64,000 nt of DNA. It comes from Propionivibrio hellwigii. Lineage in GTDB: Bacteria; Pseudomonadota; Gammaproteobacteria; Burkholderiales; Rhodocyclaceae. A program made the translations under genes and the position numbers. The notes beneath the pieces are model-generated. The model did no database searches and was not told the DNA's origin. It saw nothing but the letters and a program-made list of their open reading frames with translations. Shown here in pieces: positions 16,247 through 25,180 of the stretch (position 1 is its first letter; each line of letters opens with the position of its first letter). The stretch is taken from positions 409,616-473,615 of the forward strand of contig NZ_JBEUWX010000001.1 in assembly GCF_041770905.1 (NCBI RefSeq), given 5' to 3'.

Positions 16247-16325
16247 GAGAGGCGCACGGTGGAGATGCAGTGGCGCGGTCACCGCTGGATGCGCTGCCGG
16301 GCAATCGGCCGGCCGATCCGGCCAG

Positions 16326-16718
16326 TTAGGCGACGCGCACTTCGATCTTGCGCGGTTTGGCGCGTTCAAGCTTGGGGATGCTCAGTTTGAGTACGCCATT
16401 GTTGAATTCGGCCCGGATATTCTCGCGGTCGAGTTCCTTGCCCAGCGAAAACGTCCGGCGGTAGCGCGGCAATTCGACTTCGACGTAGCTGGCTTCCATA
16501 TCGGTGGGGATGGGCAGTGCGACTTCACCTTCGATAGACAGCGCTTCCGCATCGACGTGGATGTTCAGCTTGTCTTTCGGCACGCCCGGCAGGTCGGCAT
16601 AGAGCGTAATGCCCGCTGCGTCCTCAATGACATCGACGGGCGGCAGCATGGCCGCCGTTTCGGCGTATTCGCTTTCATTTTTCCGTTGCGCGGTTTCTGT
16701 CACCTGATGTTCGTTCAT
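16326..16718 (-). CDS. Hsp20/alpha-crystallin family small heat-shock protein (second gene)
   Basis: This 130-residue protein has an alpha-crystallin domain: PPVDVIEDAAGITLYADLPG around residue 27, then YRRTFSLGKELD and the terminal strand GVLKLSIPKLE. Small heat-shock proteins form oligomers that hold unfolding proteins for the DnaK/ClpB system. It follows the other hsp20 gene by 15 bases on the same strand. It lacks an IXI-type tail beyond IEVRVA. Confidence 0.94.
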   Translation of the reverse strand: MNEHQVTETAQRKNESEYAETAAMLPPVDVIEDAAGITLYADLPGVPKDKLNIHVDAEALSIEGEVALPIPTDMEASYVEVELPRYRRTFSLGKELDRENIRAEFNNGVLKLSIPKLERAKPRKIEVRVA

Positions 16719-16733
16719 GATGTTTTCCTTTCT

Positions 16734-17180
16734 TCAGCTTTTTTCAGTGATTTCGACGCGACGCGGCATCGAGGCGGCACGGCGCTGAATGCTGACGTGC
16801 AGCACGCCGTCCTTGTAGGCGGCCGAGGCGCTTTCCGGATCGATATCGTCAGGCAGACTGATGGCGCGGCGGTAAGTGCCGCTGATGCGCTCGTTGATAT
16901 GCGTTGCCGCTTTCGCATCCGCCTGGGGCAGTTCGCTGCCGCGTTCGCCCGACAGCGTCAGCACGCCGCGTTCGATCGAAACATCGATACTGGCCGGGTC
17001 AAGCCCCGGCGCAAAGGCGTAGATTTCCACGCTTGTCGGCGTCGTGCCGACATTGAGCGCCGGAAAACCGCTGCGTCCGATGCCGCGCAGCGGGGTGGTC
17101 GGGCCGGCATGGCGCAATAGCTGGTGTTGCAGGCGGGCCAGGTCGGCGAACAGGTCGCCGGCAAACAGGGTTCGATACAT
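16734..17180 (-). CDS. Hsp20/alpha-crystallin family small heat-shock protein (first gene)
   Basis: This 148-residue protein has an N-terminal arm (MYRTLFAGDLFADLARLQ) and an alpha-crystallin domain with SVEIYAFAPGLDPASID, GTYRRAISLPDDID and GVLHVSIQRR. It is distinct in sequence from its downstream partner, so the two may form mixed oligomers; this is inference. A sigma-32-like promoter lies about 50 bases upstream of the start, which fits heat induction of the pair. Confidence 0.94.
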   Translation of the reverse strand: MYRTLFAGDLFADLARLQHQLLRHAGPTTPLRGIGRSGFPALNVGTTPTSVEIYAFAPGLDPASIDVSIERGVLTLSGERGSELPQADAKAATHINERISGTYRRAISLPDDIDPESASAAYKDGVLHVSIQRRAASMPRRVEITEKS

Positions 17181-17229
17181 TCCATTCTCCTTTCAGATGG
17201 TTTCCGCAGGGGGTGCGGCGTTGACAACA

Positions 17230-17257
17230 AGATAGGGATGTGTTTGGGCTTTTCAAG
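17230..17257 (-). promoter_or_regulatory. sigma-32 (heat-shock) promoter of the hsp20 pair
   Basis: Read leftward there is CTTGAAA (17251-17257), a 13-base spacer, and CCCTATCT (17230-17237). The known RpoH consensus is CTTGAAA, 11-16 bases, then CCCCATNT. The -10 ends about 50 bases from the ATG of the first hsp20 gene. The match is seven of seven in the -35 and near-complete in the -10. Confidence 0.85.
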
Positions 17258-17739
17258 CCCCATGAGCGCCGGTGCGTAGGTGAAAGGCAAGGTCGGCGGT
17301 TGCTTCGCTGCTGCCGATTTCCGTGTACGCCGGTGCGCCGGTGAAAGATCGCCGGGCCGTTGCGCGGCGCAATGGCTGCCGCGCGCTGGCTGCGGCGTGT
17401 TGCTCGAACGCACGGCGTTCGCCGGTCAGGGGAGGCCGATGCCGCGGAAGCTGAATTGATCGGCGTTACGAGTCTTACGAGTCGGGTGGATGAAGGGCTG
17501 ACAAGAAATGGAACAGGTGGGGCAGGTGTGCAGGTGGGGCAGGCGGGATCGGAACGATCGAACGACAAAACGAAAAAACGGCAGGAACGTTCCGGGTAGA
17601 TGCATTGACGGCCTTGCCGGAAAGGCCCGTTCCGCCTGGGGTGCAGCGCCGCTGTAGCCGCCTGTTTACGCGGGTTCCAGCCATGCGCCATATCTGCTGC
17701 GCGCATCCGGCAATGGCTGCCGGCGCGTGGGTAATTTTT
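17258..17739. other. intergenic region without a recognisable gene
   Basis: About 480 bases between the heat-shock promoter and the next gene. Two similar blocks (CGCCGGTGCG, two bases, GGTGAAAG near 17269 and 17331) and short GTGGGGCAGG repeats near 17516-17545 are visible. I see no coding potential, terminator or RNA here. Confidence 0.4.
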
Positions 17740-18312
17740 TCAGGCTGACTCGTTGATCGTGCGGATAATATCGCGCAGCGCCGCCAGTTTTGCCGGTTGA
17801 CGTTGGCTGATCAATGTCGCCAAGTCTTTCGTCTGCGCGGACAGCTCGGTCTGCGTCTTGCAGGTACGGAAGCGGTCGATCAGCGTTTGTGCCTGCGTGC
17901 CGAAGCAATCCATGCAGAAATCGACCAGCAGGAATCTTGCTTCGGAAATGATGGCCTCATCATGAATGTGCCATTCATCGCGGGCGTGCGCGGTTCTCGC
18001 TCCGGCTGCCGGCATAGCGGGGGCAACGCCATTTGCCGTATGCGCCGCCATGCCGGTATGTACGGGCGGTGCTGCAGACGGCACGGGCGCCGTGCCGTCA
18101 TCCTGGGTAATGAAGCCGTCCCGCATCAACTCATGGAGGATGGTGTACGATTCCTCGGTGGGGAGTACCGATTTATGCAGCAGATCTTGCAAAGTTCGGG
18201 GCTTGCTCAGCAATAGCATGATGCCTCGTTGCCGGAGCCCCAGCCCAACAGTATGGCGCGCTATTTCTTCTGCGCCTTTTTCGGTGACACGCAAAACTGC
18301 CGATGGATTCAT
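17740..18312 (-). CDS. hypothetical protein with an N-terminal winged-helix-like region
   Basis: I do not recognise this 190-residue protein. The first 75 residues (GLRQRGIMLLLSKPRTLQDL, then a TEESYTILHELMRDGFIT helix) look like a small winged-helix domain. A low-complexity Ala/Pro/His linker follows (about 76-115), then a helical C-terminal part with FCMDCF and LISQRQPAKLAALRDII. A DNA-binding or scaffold role is possible but unproven. It is followed upstream on the same strand by the Cache-HAMP protein gene, 71 bases away, so the two may be co-transcribed. Confidence 0.7.
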   Translation of the reverse strand: MNPSAVLRVTEKGAEEIARHTVGLGLRQRGIMLLLSKPRTLQDLLHKSVLPTEESYTILHELMRDGFITQDDGTAPVPSAAPPVHTGMAAHTANGVAPAMPAAGARTAHARDEWHIHDEAIISEARFLLVDFCMDCFGTQAQTLIDRFRTCKTQTELSAQTKDLATLISQRQPAKLAALRDIIRTINESA

Positions 18313-18383
18313 ATTTTCCTCCCGCGTTTCTGAATGATCGGATGGGCTGCATGCGTTGTCAATCGGTTTGATGATTTTCCACG

Positions 18384-19358
18384 CTAAAGTTTGAAGCGGG
18401 CAATCGACTTATTCAGCGCGCCGACGATTCTATGGACTTTATTGATCGCCAGCAGCAGCGGCGGCAGGGCGTCTAGGGAACGCGTTTCAACATAATTGCG
18501 CGTTGCCACGTCGATGGCGGCCATCTGTTTGGATAGGGCGTCGCTGTTTTCTTGAATGGCTGCCGTAATGTTGATCAGCTTCATCTGCATCAGCTTGAGC
18601 GAGGCCATCATGCTGGAGTCGTCATCTTCGGCGAGGTGAATGCTGATATGAAGGTCGCCCTCGGCAATTCTTCGCATGTTTTCGGCGGCCTCATAGGGTT
18701 CGCCGCCCAGCTGCCTGAGAATGTCGGTGCGCATACGGAAGGCGAAAATCGCCACGAAAGCCAGCAGCACGCTGCTGGCTCCCAGGTAGTAGGCCGCTTG
18801 CTGCCAGAAACGCGCGTCGATATCGTCGATGAAGAAGCCGATGCCGACGATCCATCCCCAAGGGTCGAATTTCAGCACGCCGTTGAGTTTCGGGAAACGG
18901 AGGTATTCCGGCTCGCCCGGCTTGAGGGTATCCAGTTCAAGATAGGCTTTATTGTTGGTGCTTGTTTTCAAGCCTTCGCGATAGGCTTCGGTGACGGTGC
19001 GCCCGTCCGGCAGCTTGCCGCCGTCGTCTATTTTGCCTATGCGGCTTTGGATGGGGTGCTGGATGAATCGGTCGCTCGCATAGTCACGGATGAAGTAATA
19101 GTTGCGAACGCCTTGCCGTTGCGCGTTGATTGCTTCGATGGCGTGCCGCTGCGCATCTTCACTGCTCATCTTGCCGCTGACTTCCAGCGCGTGGTAGTGC
19201 TTGATCAGCGAATCGGCAAAATCGAGCGATTGGTTGATATGCGAACGCCGTTCTTCATACAGATTGTGCCGGATCGTATAAAGGCCGAAGCCCGATATGA
19301 CGAGGAGCCCGAGCAGGGAAGCGGTGACGATGATTTGTATTCGGGTTTTCAGATGCAT
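18384..19358 (-). CDS. single-Cache and HAMP membrane receptor lacking an output domain
   Basis: This 324-residue protein has two membrane helices (about residues 8-28 and 190-212) around a periplasmic sensor of the sCache_2 type (NYYFIRDYAS, LKFDPWGWIVGIGFFIDD). After the second helix comes a HAMP-like stretch (RQLGGEPYEAAENMRRIAEG DLHISI) and about 75 residues of helix. The chemotaxis signalling domain that normally follows in such receptors is absent, and the protein ends with a natural stop. The start MHLKTRIQI is preferred over an ATG five codons upstream. It may signal through a partner protein; this is inference. Confidence 0.82.
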   Translation of the reverse strand: MHLKTRIQIIVTASLLGLLVISGFGLYTIRHNLYEERRSHINQSLDFADSLIKHYHALEVSGKMSSEDAQRHAIEAINAQRQGVRNYYFIRDYASDRFIQHPIQSRIGKIDDGGKLPDGRTVTEAYREGLKTSTNNKAYLELDTLKPGEPEYLRFPKLNGVLKFDPWGWIVGIGFFIDDIDARFWQQAAYYLGASSVLLAFVAIFAFRMRTDILRQLGGEPYEAAENMRRIAEGDLHISIHLAEDDDSSMMASLKLMQMKLINITAAIQENSDALSKQMAAIDVATRNYVETRSLDALPPLLLAINKVHRIVGALNKSIARFKL

Positions 19359-20022
19359 GATGTACCCCAACAAGCTGGTTCATTGATCCAATCAATATGA
19401 AATTTAATGATGGATTACAGTATTGCCAATATTGCAACGGCAGGCCTGAGAAGCCAGCGTACCGTCGTAATTTGCACGTAATGGCCTTGTGTGCCCGAAC
19501 CTTTGAGCGCATAACCATTGCCATCATATATCGGGGAATTGCTCCTCAAATCAAGACCTGGGTGATGATGAGTAAAAAAATCTGACGGATGTGGCTTTAT
19601 TGCAGGGTATTTGTGCCTATAGCGTTGCCGCCAAGAGGAGCCGGACGGCAGATTGTTCTGGTGGTTCCGTATATGTTTTCCGTACAAATACGTGGTAAAA
19701 CAAGCGCTTATATTCTTTGATGCGATGTCGGACTCGGAGAAAAGCGGCTTGAACCGGGGTGTATGCACACAAAAGGCATTCCTTGAGCGGAGTTGAGCGC
19801 AGGTTCACGGGTGTGCAGCGGATTACCGCGCTGTACCGAGGCAAAATCGAGATGTGCGCGGGTGTGCAGGCACAGGAGTTCAAGGCGGCTCGGCATCGGC
19901 GAGGAAGTGCGAGTGTGCGAGCGCGCGGGGGCGGGTACGCCGGGCATCGCTCCGTCGCCGTGCTAAACGGGCTTTCCATCGGCTCATAATTTGACGATAA
20001 GATATTCATTTTTATCAGATTT
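19359..20022. other. 664-base intergenic region upstream of comEC
   Basis: No convincing gene is present. The half near 19380-19720 is AT-richer than its surroundings. The half near 19750-19950 has repeated CGGGTGTGCAG motifs (for example at 19807 and 19859). A TTGACG box lies about 30 bases before comEC and could be part of its promoter, but no good -10 is placed. Confidence 0.4.
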
Positions 20023-22998
20023 ATGCAATTCTCCAAGTTCGCCATCCTGTCCTTCGCCGCGGGTGTTCTCTGCCTGCAAATGCAGGCGCATCTGCCTTCG
20101 CTGGCGATGATTCTGCTTCTGGCGGGCGTGGCGGGCACCGCTGTGTTGGCGGGCGTCATGAGCATGCGCGGAAAGCGCGCGTCAGGTCAGGCGCGTCTGG
20201 GCGAGGCGCCAGGCAAGGCGCGCCGGCCGTTTATGCCGGAGCGCATGGCTTTACTTGGCGTTGGTTTTGCGCTGCTCGCTTTTACGCTGGGTTTTGCCTG
20301 GGCCGGCTGGCGGGCGCATCTGCGTTTGGCGGATGCCCTGCCGGCCGAGTGGGAAGGGCGCGATGTGACGCTGACGGGCATCGTCTCCGCTTTGCCGCAT
20401 CGTTTTGCGCGGGGCGAGCGTTTCGAGTTGACGGTCGAGTCGGTGCAGACACTCGGCGCGCATGTGCCAAAACACCTCCAGTTGACCTGGTATGACGAGC
20501 GTTCCGGGCGTGATGCACGTGCCTTGGGAGAAAACAGACGCCAGGAAGGCGATGGGGAAAATAGCCGGCGCAGGGACGATAATGGCGCAGAGAATCCGTC
20601 CGCCGAGGCAGTGCGCACTGCGCGCGTGCATACTGTGAATTCAGGCGCGGAACAGGGAGAAAAACCGGCTGTGGCACCGGTTGCCGCTTCGCTATCGGCT
20701 ACGGCGGCGGCCGCAGATTCTGGCGCAGATTCGGGCGCGGATTCGGACAAGGATTTAGGCGTCAATCCCGTCGCTCGTTCTCCTATCAGCCAGACTGCCG
20801 ATGTTGCTCTTGCTCCGCCCGCGACCACCCATCGGGCGACTGATGACGCTTCCGACCCGTTGGGGGCGGTGAATCCGTCTGCGTCGCCGGCACGGGCGGC
20901 CGGTGGACGTTTGCACCCGGGCGAACGCTGGCGGCTGACCGTGCGCTTACGGCGTCCGCACGGCAATGCCAATCCGCAGGGCTTCGATTACGAGGCATGG
21001 CTGCTGGAGCGCAATATTCGTGCACTGGGCGCGGTGAGGCCGGACAAGCGGGCGGGCAATAGCGCCGACAGCGGTGTTGGCGGCGGCAATAAGCGGCTCG
21101 ATGCTTTCGTCGTGCGTCCCGGTTATCTGGTCGAGCGCCTGCGCGAGGCGGTGCGTGACCGCTTTGTTGCCGCACTGCCCGATGCGCCGTATCGCGGCGT
21201 GCTGGTGGCGCTGGCCATCGGCGATCAGCGCGCGATTCCCAGTGCGCAATGGACGCTTTTCAACCGCACGGGCGTGACGCATCTGGTGTCGATCAGCGGC
21301 CTGCATGTGACGATGCTGGCGGCCTTGTTCGCGGGGCTGGTGGGCTGGCTGTGGCGGCGCAGCGAGTGCCTGATGCTGCGTGTGCCCGCGCCCAAAGCCG
21401 CTTTGCTGGCGGGCGGGCTGGTCGCCTGTGCGTATGCCTTGCTGGCGGGCTTCGAGGTGCCGGTGCAACGGACGCTGTACATGTTGAGCGTGGCGGTGCT
21501 TGCCCTGTGTTCCGGCCGTAATTTCGGTTCCGGCAGAATTTTGCTGGCGGCGCTGTTCGTCGTATTGCTCATCGATCCGTGGGCTGTGCTGTCTATCGGT
21601 TTTTGGCTCTCGTTTGGCGCGGTCGCCGCATTGCTGTATGCGGGCGGCACGCGCCTCAGGCAGCCTGAGCGGCCTGCCGGAGTCGCGCGTTGGCGTGCGC
21701 TGGCGCTGCATTGGGGCGCGGCGCAGTGGGCGGTGACGGTTGCGGGGCTGCCTTTGCTGCTGCTCTTCTTCCAGCAGTTTTCGCTGGTCTCCCCGCTGGC
21801 CAATGCTCTGGCGATCCCCATCGTCAGCCTGCTGATTACGCCGTTGACGCTGCTTTGCGCCGTATTGCCCTGGTCATGGCTGTTACACGCCGATCACTGG
21901 CTGCTGGCGCAGTTGATGGCCGTGCTGCACGAATTGTCCGCCTGGCCGGTCTGGCAACAGCCCGCACCGCCGCTGTGGGCGATATTGCTGGCGCTGGGCG
22001 GTGTCGCTTGGCTACTGTTGCCGCGCGGTTTTCCGGCACGCTGGCTGGGCAGCCTGTTGCTCTTGCCGGCACTGCTCTGGCAGGCGCCGAGGCCGCCGGC
22101 GGGCGAAGCCTGGGTCGATGTGCTGGATGTCGGGCAGGGATTGGCGGTCACCGTGCGCACGGCGACGCACAATCTGCTCTACGATGCCGGACCGCGTTAC
22201 AGCGCCGAGGCGGATGCCGGGCAGCGCGTTGTGGCGCCGTTTCTGCGTGCGGCGGGTATCGGACGGCTCGACGCGCTGGTCATTTCGCACAGCGATACCG
22301 ACCATGCGGGGGGATTGGCTTCGATTCAGGCGTCGCTGCCGGTCGCGCGCCTGCTCTCTTCGGCGCCGGCTGCTTTTGGCGGCGAAGCCTGCGCATCGGG
22401 GCAGCATTGGACGTGGGACGGCGTGCGATTTTCTCTCCTGCATCCGGATGAAGCCGTGTATGCCGACACATCGGCCCAGCCGAATCATTTGAGCTGCGTG
22501 CTGAAGATTGAGGCCGCCGGAAGCCGAGCCTTGCTGACCGGCGACATCGACGCGGCGGCGGAAGCCCGGCTGCTGGTGCGCGAAGCGAAGCGAAAAGGCG
22601 GGGAGAGTGAAAAAAGAAGCGAAGAAAAAAACAGGAAAGAGGGCACCGATGCAGAGATACGCCCGACGGCGGATGCGGCGAACGGCACGTCGGCAAAAGG
22701 CTTGCTGTCAGCGCCTCCGACGTTGCGCAGCGAGGTCATCGTTGCCCCGCATCACGGCAGCCGCAGATCGTCGACACGGCCTTTTCTCGCGGCTGTCGAC
22801 GCACATGAAGCCGTGTTTTCGGCGGGATACCGCAATGCTTTCGGGCATCCGCATGCGGAAACACTGGCGCGCTACGCCGCGCGGGGCAGCCGGATCTGGC
22901 GAACCGATACCGGCGGCGCAATACATATACGGCTGGCGGCGCGCGCCGAAGTCTCGTCGTGGCGGCAGGTTCGCCGACGTTACTGGCAAATGCCCTAA
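20023..22998 (+). CDS. comEC: DNA internalization competence protein ComEC/Rec2
   Basis: This 991-residue membrane protein has the ComEC layout: hydrophobic N-terminus, an OB-like region, the Competence membrane domain from about residue 386 (GVLVALAIGDQRAIP, TGVTHLVSISGLHVTMLA), and a C-terminal metallo-beta-lactamase-like domain (DVLDVGQGLAV near 705, SHSDTDHAGG near 755, LTGDID). ComEC moves single-stranded DNA through the inner membrane in natural transformation. Two unusual low-complexity insertions stand out: about residues 165-285 (rich in Ala, Ser, Asp, Gly) within the OB-like region and about 855-900 (Lys/Glu-rich) in the C-terminal domain. The length exceeds the usual 750-850. Confidence 0.94.
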   Translation: MQFSKFAILSFAAGVLCLQMQAHLPSLAMILLLAGVAGTAVLAGVMSMRGKRASGQARLGEAPGKARRPFMPERMALLGVGFALLAFTLGFAWAGWRAHLRLADALPAEWEGRDVTLTGIVSALPHRFARGERFELTVESVQTLGAHVPKHLQLTWYDERSGRDARALGENRRQEGDGENSRRRDDNGAENPSAEAVRTARVHTVNSGAEQGEKPAVAPVAASLSATAAAADSGADSGADSDKDLGVNPVARSPISQTADVALAPPATTHRATDDASDPLGAVNPSASPARAAGGRLHPGERWRLTVRLRRPHGNANPQGFDYEAWLLERNIRALGAVRPDKRAGNSADSGVGGGNKRLDAFVVRPGYLVERLREAVRDRFVAALPDAPYRGVLVALAIGDQRAIPSAQWTLFNRTGVTHLVSISGLHVTMLAALFAGLVGWLWRRSECLMLRVPAPKAALLAGGLVACAYALLAGFEVPVQRTLYMLSVAVLALCSGRNFGSGRILLAALFVVLLIDPWAVLSIGFWLSFGAVAALLYAGGTRLRQPERPAGVARWRALALHWGAAQWAVTVAGLPLLLLFFQQFSLVSPLANALAIPIVSLLITPLTLLCAVLPWSWLLHADHWLLAQLMAVLHELSAWPVWQQPAPPLWAILLALGGVAWLLLPRGFPARWLGSLLLLPALLWQAPRPPAGEAWVDVLDVGQGLAVTVRTATHNLLYDAGPRYSAEADAGQRVVAPFLRAAGIGRLDALVISHSDTDHAGGLASIQASLPVARLLSSAPAAFGGEACASGQHWTWDGVRFSLLHPDEAVYADTSAQPNHLSCVLKIEAAGSRALLTGDIDAAAEARLLVREAKRKGGESEKRSEEKNRKEGTDAEIRPTADAANGTSAKGLLSAPPTLRSEVIVAPHHGSRRSSTRPFLAAVDAHEAVFSAGYRNAFGHPHAETLARYAARGSRIWRTDTGGAIHIRLAARAEVSSWRQVRRRYWQMP

Positions 22999-23066
22999 GC
23001 GGCCATAAACAGCCACAAGCGCGCGAAAGGCGCAAGTCGGCGGGAAGTCTGCAACGACGCCGTAAA

Positions 23067-23211
23067 GTTTGGTTTTGCCTTACCGTTTACGATGTACCGT
23101 AGCGTTATTGGCGATTGGCAGACCTGCCCGCAAACGCCCAATTGACGCGGGCTACAGAGGTGATGATCGTGATAGGCGGCGCTATTTTTGACCGCCGGCA
23201 GATTTACCCGA
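23067..23211. repeat. 145-bp direct repeat, copy 1
   Basis: The block starts GTTTGGTTTTGCCT, passes through GATGTACCGTAGCGTTATTG and ends CCGGCAGATTTACCCGA. It is almost identical to the block at 23296-23439, with a one-base length difference near the start and a few substitutions. It contains a copy of the dispersed CCCGCAAACGCCCAATTGACGCGGGC palindrome-like motif (split here as CCCGCAAACGCCC and GACGCGGGC). Confidence 0.85.
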
Positions 23212-23295
23212 CTGGCTACCGGCGGCGATCAACATGACAGCACCGATCGTCGTGCCGTTGCGATCCTGGCTCGCTTCGGCACTGCGCAACGTGCC

Positions 23296-23439
23296 GTTTG
23301 GTTTTGCCTACCGTTTACGATGTACCGTAGCGTTATTGGCGATTGGTAGACCTGCCCGCAAAAGCCTAATTGACGCGGGCTGCAGAGGCGGTGACCGTGA
23401 CAGGCGGCGCTATTTTTGACCGCCGGCAGATTTACCCGA
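23296..23439. repeat. 145-bp direct repeat, copy 2
   Basis: Second copy of the block at 23067-23211, 229 bases downstream in the same orientation. Neither copy has an open reading frame. The pair suggests a local duplication or a small non-autonomous element. Confidence 0.85.
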
Positions 23440-23654
23440 TTGTTCCCCGATTGGCTGTCGGTGGCCGGATGTGTCTCGGTGAGCATGCAGACCCGACGGA
23501 TCGGGCGGTCAGACCAGCGTGTATCGTCAGGCCGTCTCAATCAGCCTGCATGGATTTCTTGCCGACCGCGAGACGATGGAAAAAGAAAAAAGTGAAGGGT
23601 ACAAACGCCTGAACGCCTGAAAAGGCGCAAAAAACGAGGGGAAAGTAATGAGAA

Positions 23655-23790
23655 AGACAAATAAAAATGCCCCCTGAAAAGGGGGCAAAGGAGGTGCAAA
23701 AGAGGAGAGGTGAAATACCTGAACCGACAGGCCTGAAAATAAGGGCTATGGGCAAGGCCAAAACGTCGCCCATAGCCCCAACAGGTACAC
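23655..23790 (-). ncRNA. candidate small RNA with intrinsic terminator
   Basis: Read leftward, an 11-bp perfect stem (GGGCTATGGGC with GCCCATAGCCC, 23743-23778) is followed by an unpaired stretch containing CACCTCTCCTC and CACCTCC. Then comes a terminator hairpin, GCCCCCT/AGGGGGC with a four-base loop (23669-23686) and five T residues. No protein gene ends here on that strand, apart from a possible 44-codon gene 160 bases upstream. The CCTCC segments could pair with ribosome-binding sites. Alternatively this is the 3' untranslated region of that small gene. On the plus strand the same bases read GGAGGTG, so a leader on that strand is another option. Confidence 0.4.
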
Positions 23791-23942
23791 GTGGCAAAAA
23801 TCTTTCAGGGCGGGCCGATTGGGGTACATGGATGATGAAGAATACGTCTGGAATGTCTGGAAAGTGTTGAAAATACTGGCTGCCGTAGCGTTTGTCGAGG
23901 CGGTGGCCATGCCTGTCATCGCTGACAGATTGCCGACGGCTG

Positions 23943-24077
23943 TCAGTGGGCGTTGTGTTCGAGAATCTCGCTATCTGCCGCGTGATGGTCGGGCGCGTGA
24001 TTGACCAGCGTCGTCGCCAGACCGAGGCCGATGATGTAGGCAAGAATCAGAACGGAGCGAACGATGCGGATTTTCAT
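23943..24077 (-). CDS. possible 44-residue membrane or exported small protein
   Basis: The ATG at 24077 is preceded by GAGGATCTATC, a fair ribosome-binding site. The peptide starts MKIRIVRSVLILAYIIGLGL, a charged start and hydrophobic helix, and ends with a His/Asp/Glu-rich tail (NHAPDHHAADSEILEHNAH). It is too short to identify. An overlapping plus-strand frame (from about 23828, MDDEEYVWNVWKVLK) is an alternative but has a weaker start. Confidence 0.4.
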   Translation of the reverse strand: MKIRIVRSVLILAYIIGLGLATTLVNHAPDHHAADSEILEHNAH

Positions 24078-24256
24078 GATAGATCCTCGGTAAAGGTATC
24101 TCCTTGCGGTACGCTTCAGACTGTGTTCAGACTATGGCATTTGGCCGGAAGCGGACTTCAGGAAACTTCAGGAAGTTCGAATGGCAAGGAGTCTATCCGT
24201 TTTTTCTTCGTTTACAATAAACACAACGGAAATTTTTTATTAAGTTTATTTTAATA

Positions 24257-25180
24257 ATGGATGCGCTTTCTGATATTGCTTTTTTTGCGCTGCTGGTTCG
24301 GCACGGCAATCTGACTTCTGCCGCCCGCGAGCTGGATGTAACGCCGCCTGCGGTCAGCCGTCGGCTGGCGCTGCTGGAAAATCGCCTGGGGATCCGTCTG
24401 CTCAACCGGACGACGCGCCGCGTGTCGCTGACGTATGAAGGCGAGCTGTATTTAGAGGAAGGTCGGCGGATTCTCGACGATCTGGGCGAGCTGGAACAGC
24501 GCGTTTCCAGCGGCCATTCCGTACCGCGCGGCCTGCTGCGCGTCAATGCGAGTTTCGGCTTCGGTCGTGAGTATGTGACGCCGATCGTCGCCGAATTTCT
24601 GCAGGCCTATCCCGAAGTGGAGGTGCAGTTGCGCCTGACCGATCGGCCGATCAATCTGGTCGAGGAAGGCTTCGATGTCTGCGTGCGTTTCGGGCATGTG
24701 CCGGATGCGCGGGTCGTCGCCCGCAAGATTGCCTCGAACCGCCGCTATCTCTGCGCGGCGCCGGCCTATCTCGAAAAATACGGCGTGCCCGCCACGCCGA
24801 ACGAACTGCGCCAACACAAGTGCATCGTCATCCATCAGACGAATGCCGCTGTCGGCGCCTGGCGCCTGAGTAACGGCACGGAAGAGGAAACGGTCAAAGT
24901 ACGCGGCGCAGTCGTCACCAATGACGGGGATGCGGCGGTCGCCATGGCGTTGCGCGGCCTGGGGATTCTCGAGCGTTCGGAATGGCACGTGGCGCCCTAT
25001 ATCCGCTCGGGCAAGCTACAACTGCTGCTGCCGGACTGGGTGCTGCCGGCGGCGGATATCTACGTGGTCTATCCGGTCAGAAAGAATCTGTCGGCCAAGG
25101 TGCGCGCTTTCGTCAACCATCTGGCGGACAGCATTGCCGCGCATCAGGTGGTGACGGACGGCGTGATGAATCAGTGGTGA
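24257..25180 (+). CDS. LysR family transcriptional regulator
   Basis: This 307-residue regulator has the LysR winged helix at residues 1-60 (FFALLVRHGNLTSAARELDV TPPAVSRRL region) and a periplasmic-binding-like effector domain from about 90 (GLLRVNASFGFGREYV). The effector part resembles the DmlR/CrgA-type subgroup. Its target is unclear: upstream is the repeat-rich intergenic region and downstream is a decayed EamA transporter gene on the same strand, which it may once have accompanied. An AT-rich leader precedes the start. Confidence 0.92.
   Translation: MDALSDIAFFALLVRHGNLTSAARELDVTPPAVSRRLALLENRLGIRLLNRTTRRVSLTYEGELYLEEGRRILDDLGELEQRVSSGHSVPRGLLRVNASFGFGREYVTPIVAEFLQAYPEVEVQLRLTDRPINLVEEGFDVCVRFGHVPDARVVARKIASNRRYLCAAPAYLEKYGVPATPNELRQHKCIVIHQTNAAVGAWRLSNGTEEETVKVRGAVVTNDGDAAVAMALRGLGILERSEWHVAPYIRSGKLQLLLPDWVLPAADIYVVYPVRKNLSAKVRAFVNHLADSIAAHQVVTDGVMNQW

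Noticed and set aside
23537..24043. Minus-strand frame of 168 codons
   Set aside because: It has no ribosome-binding site or recognisable domain and crosses the hairpins and terminator of the candidate small RNA.
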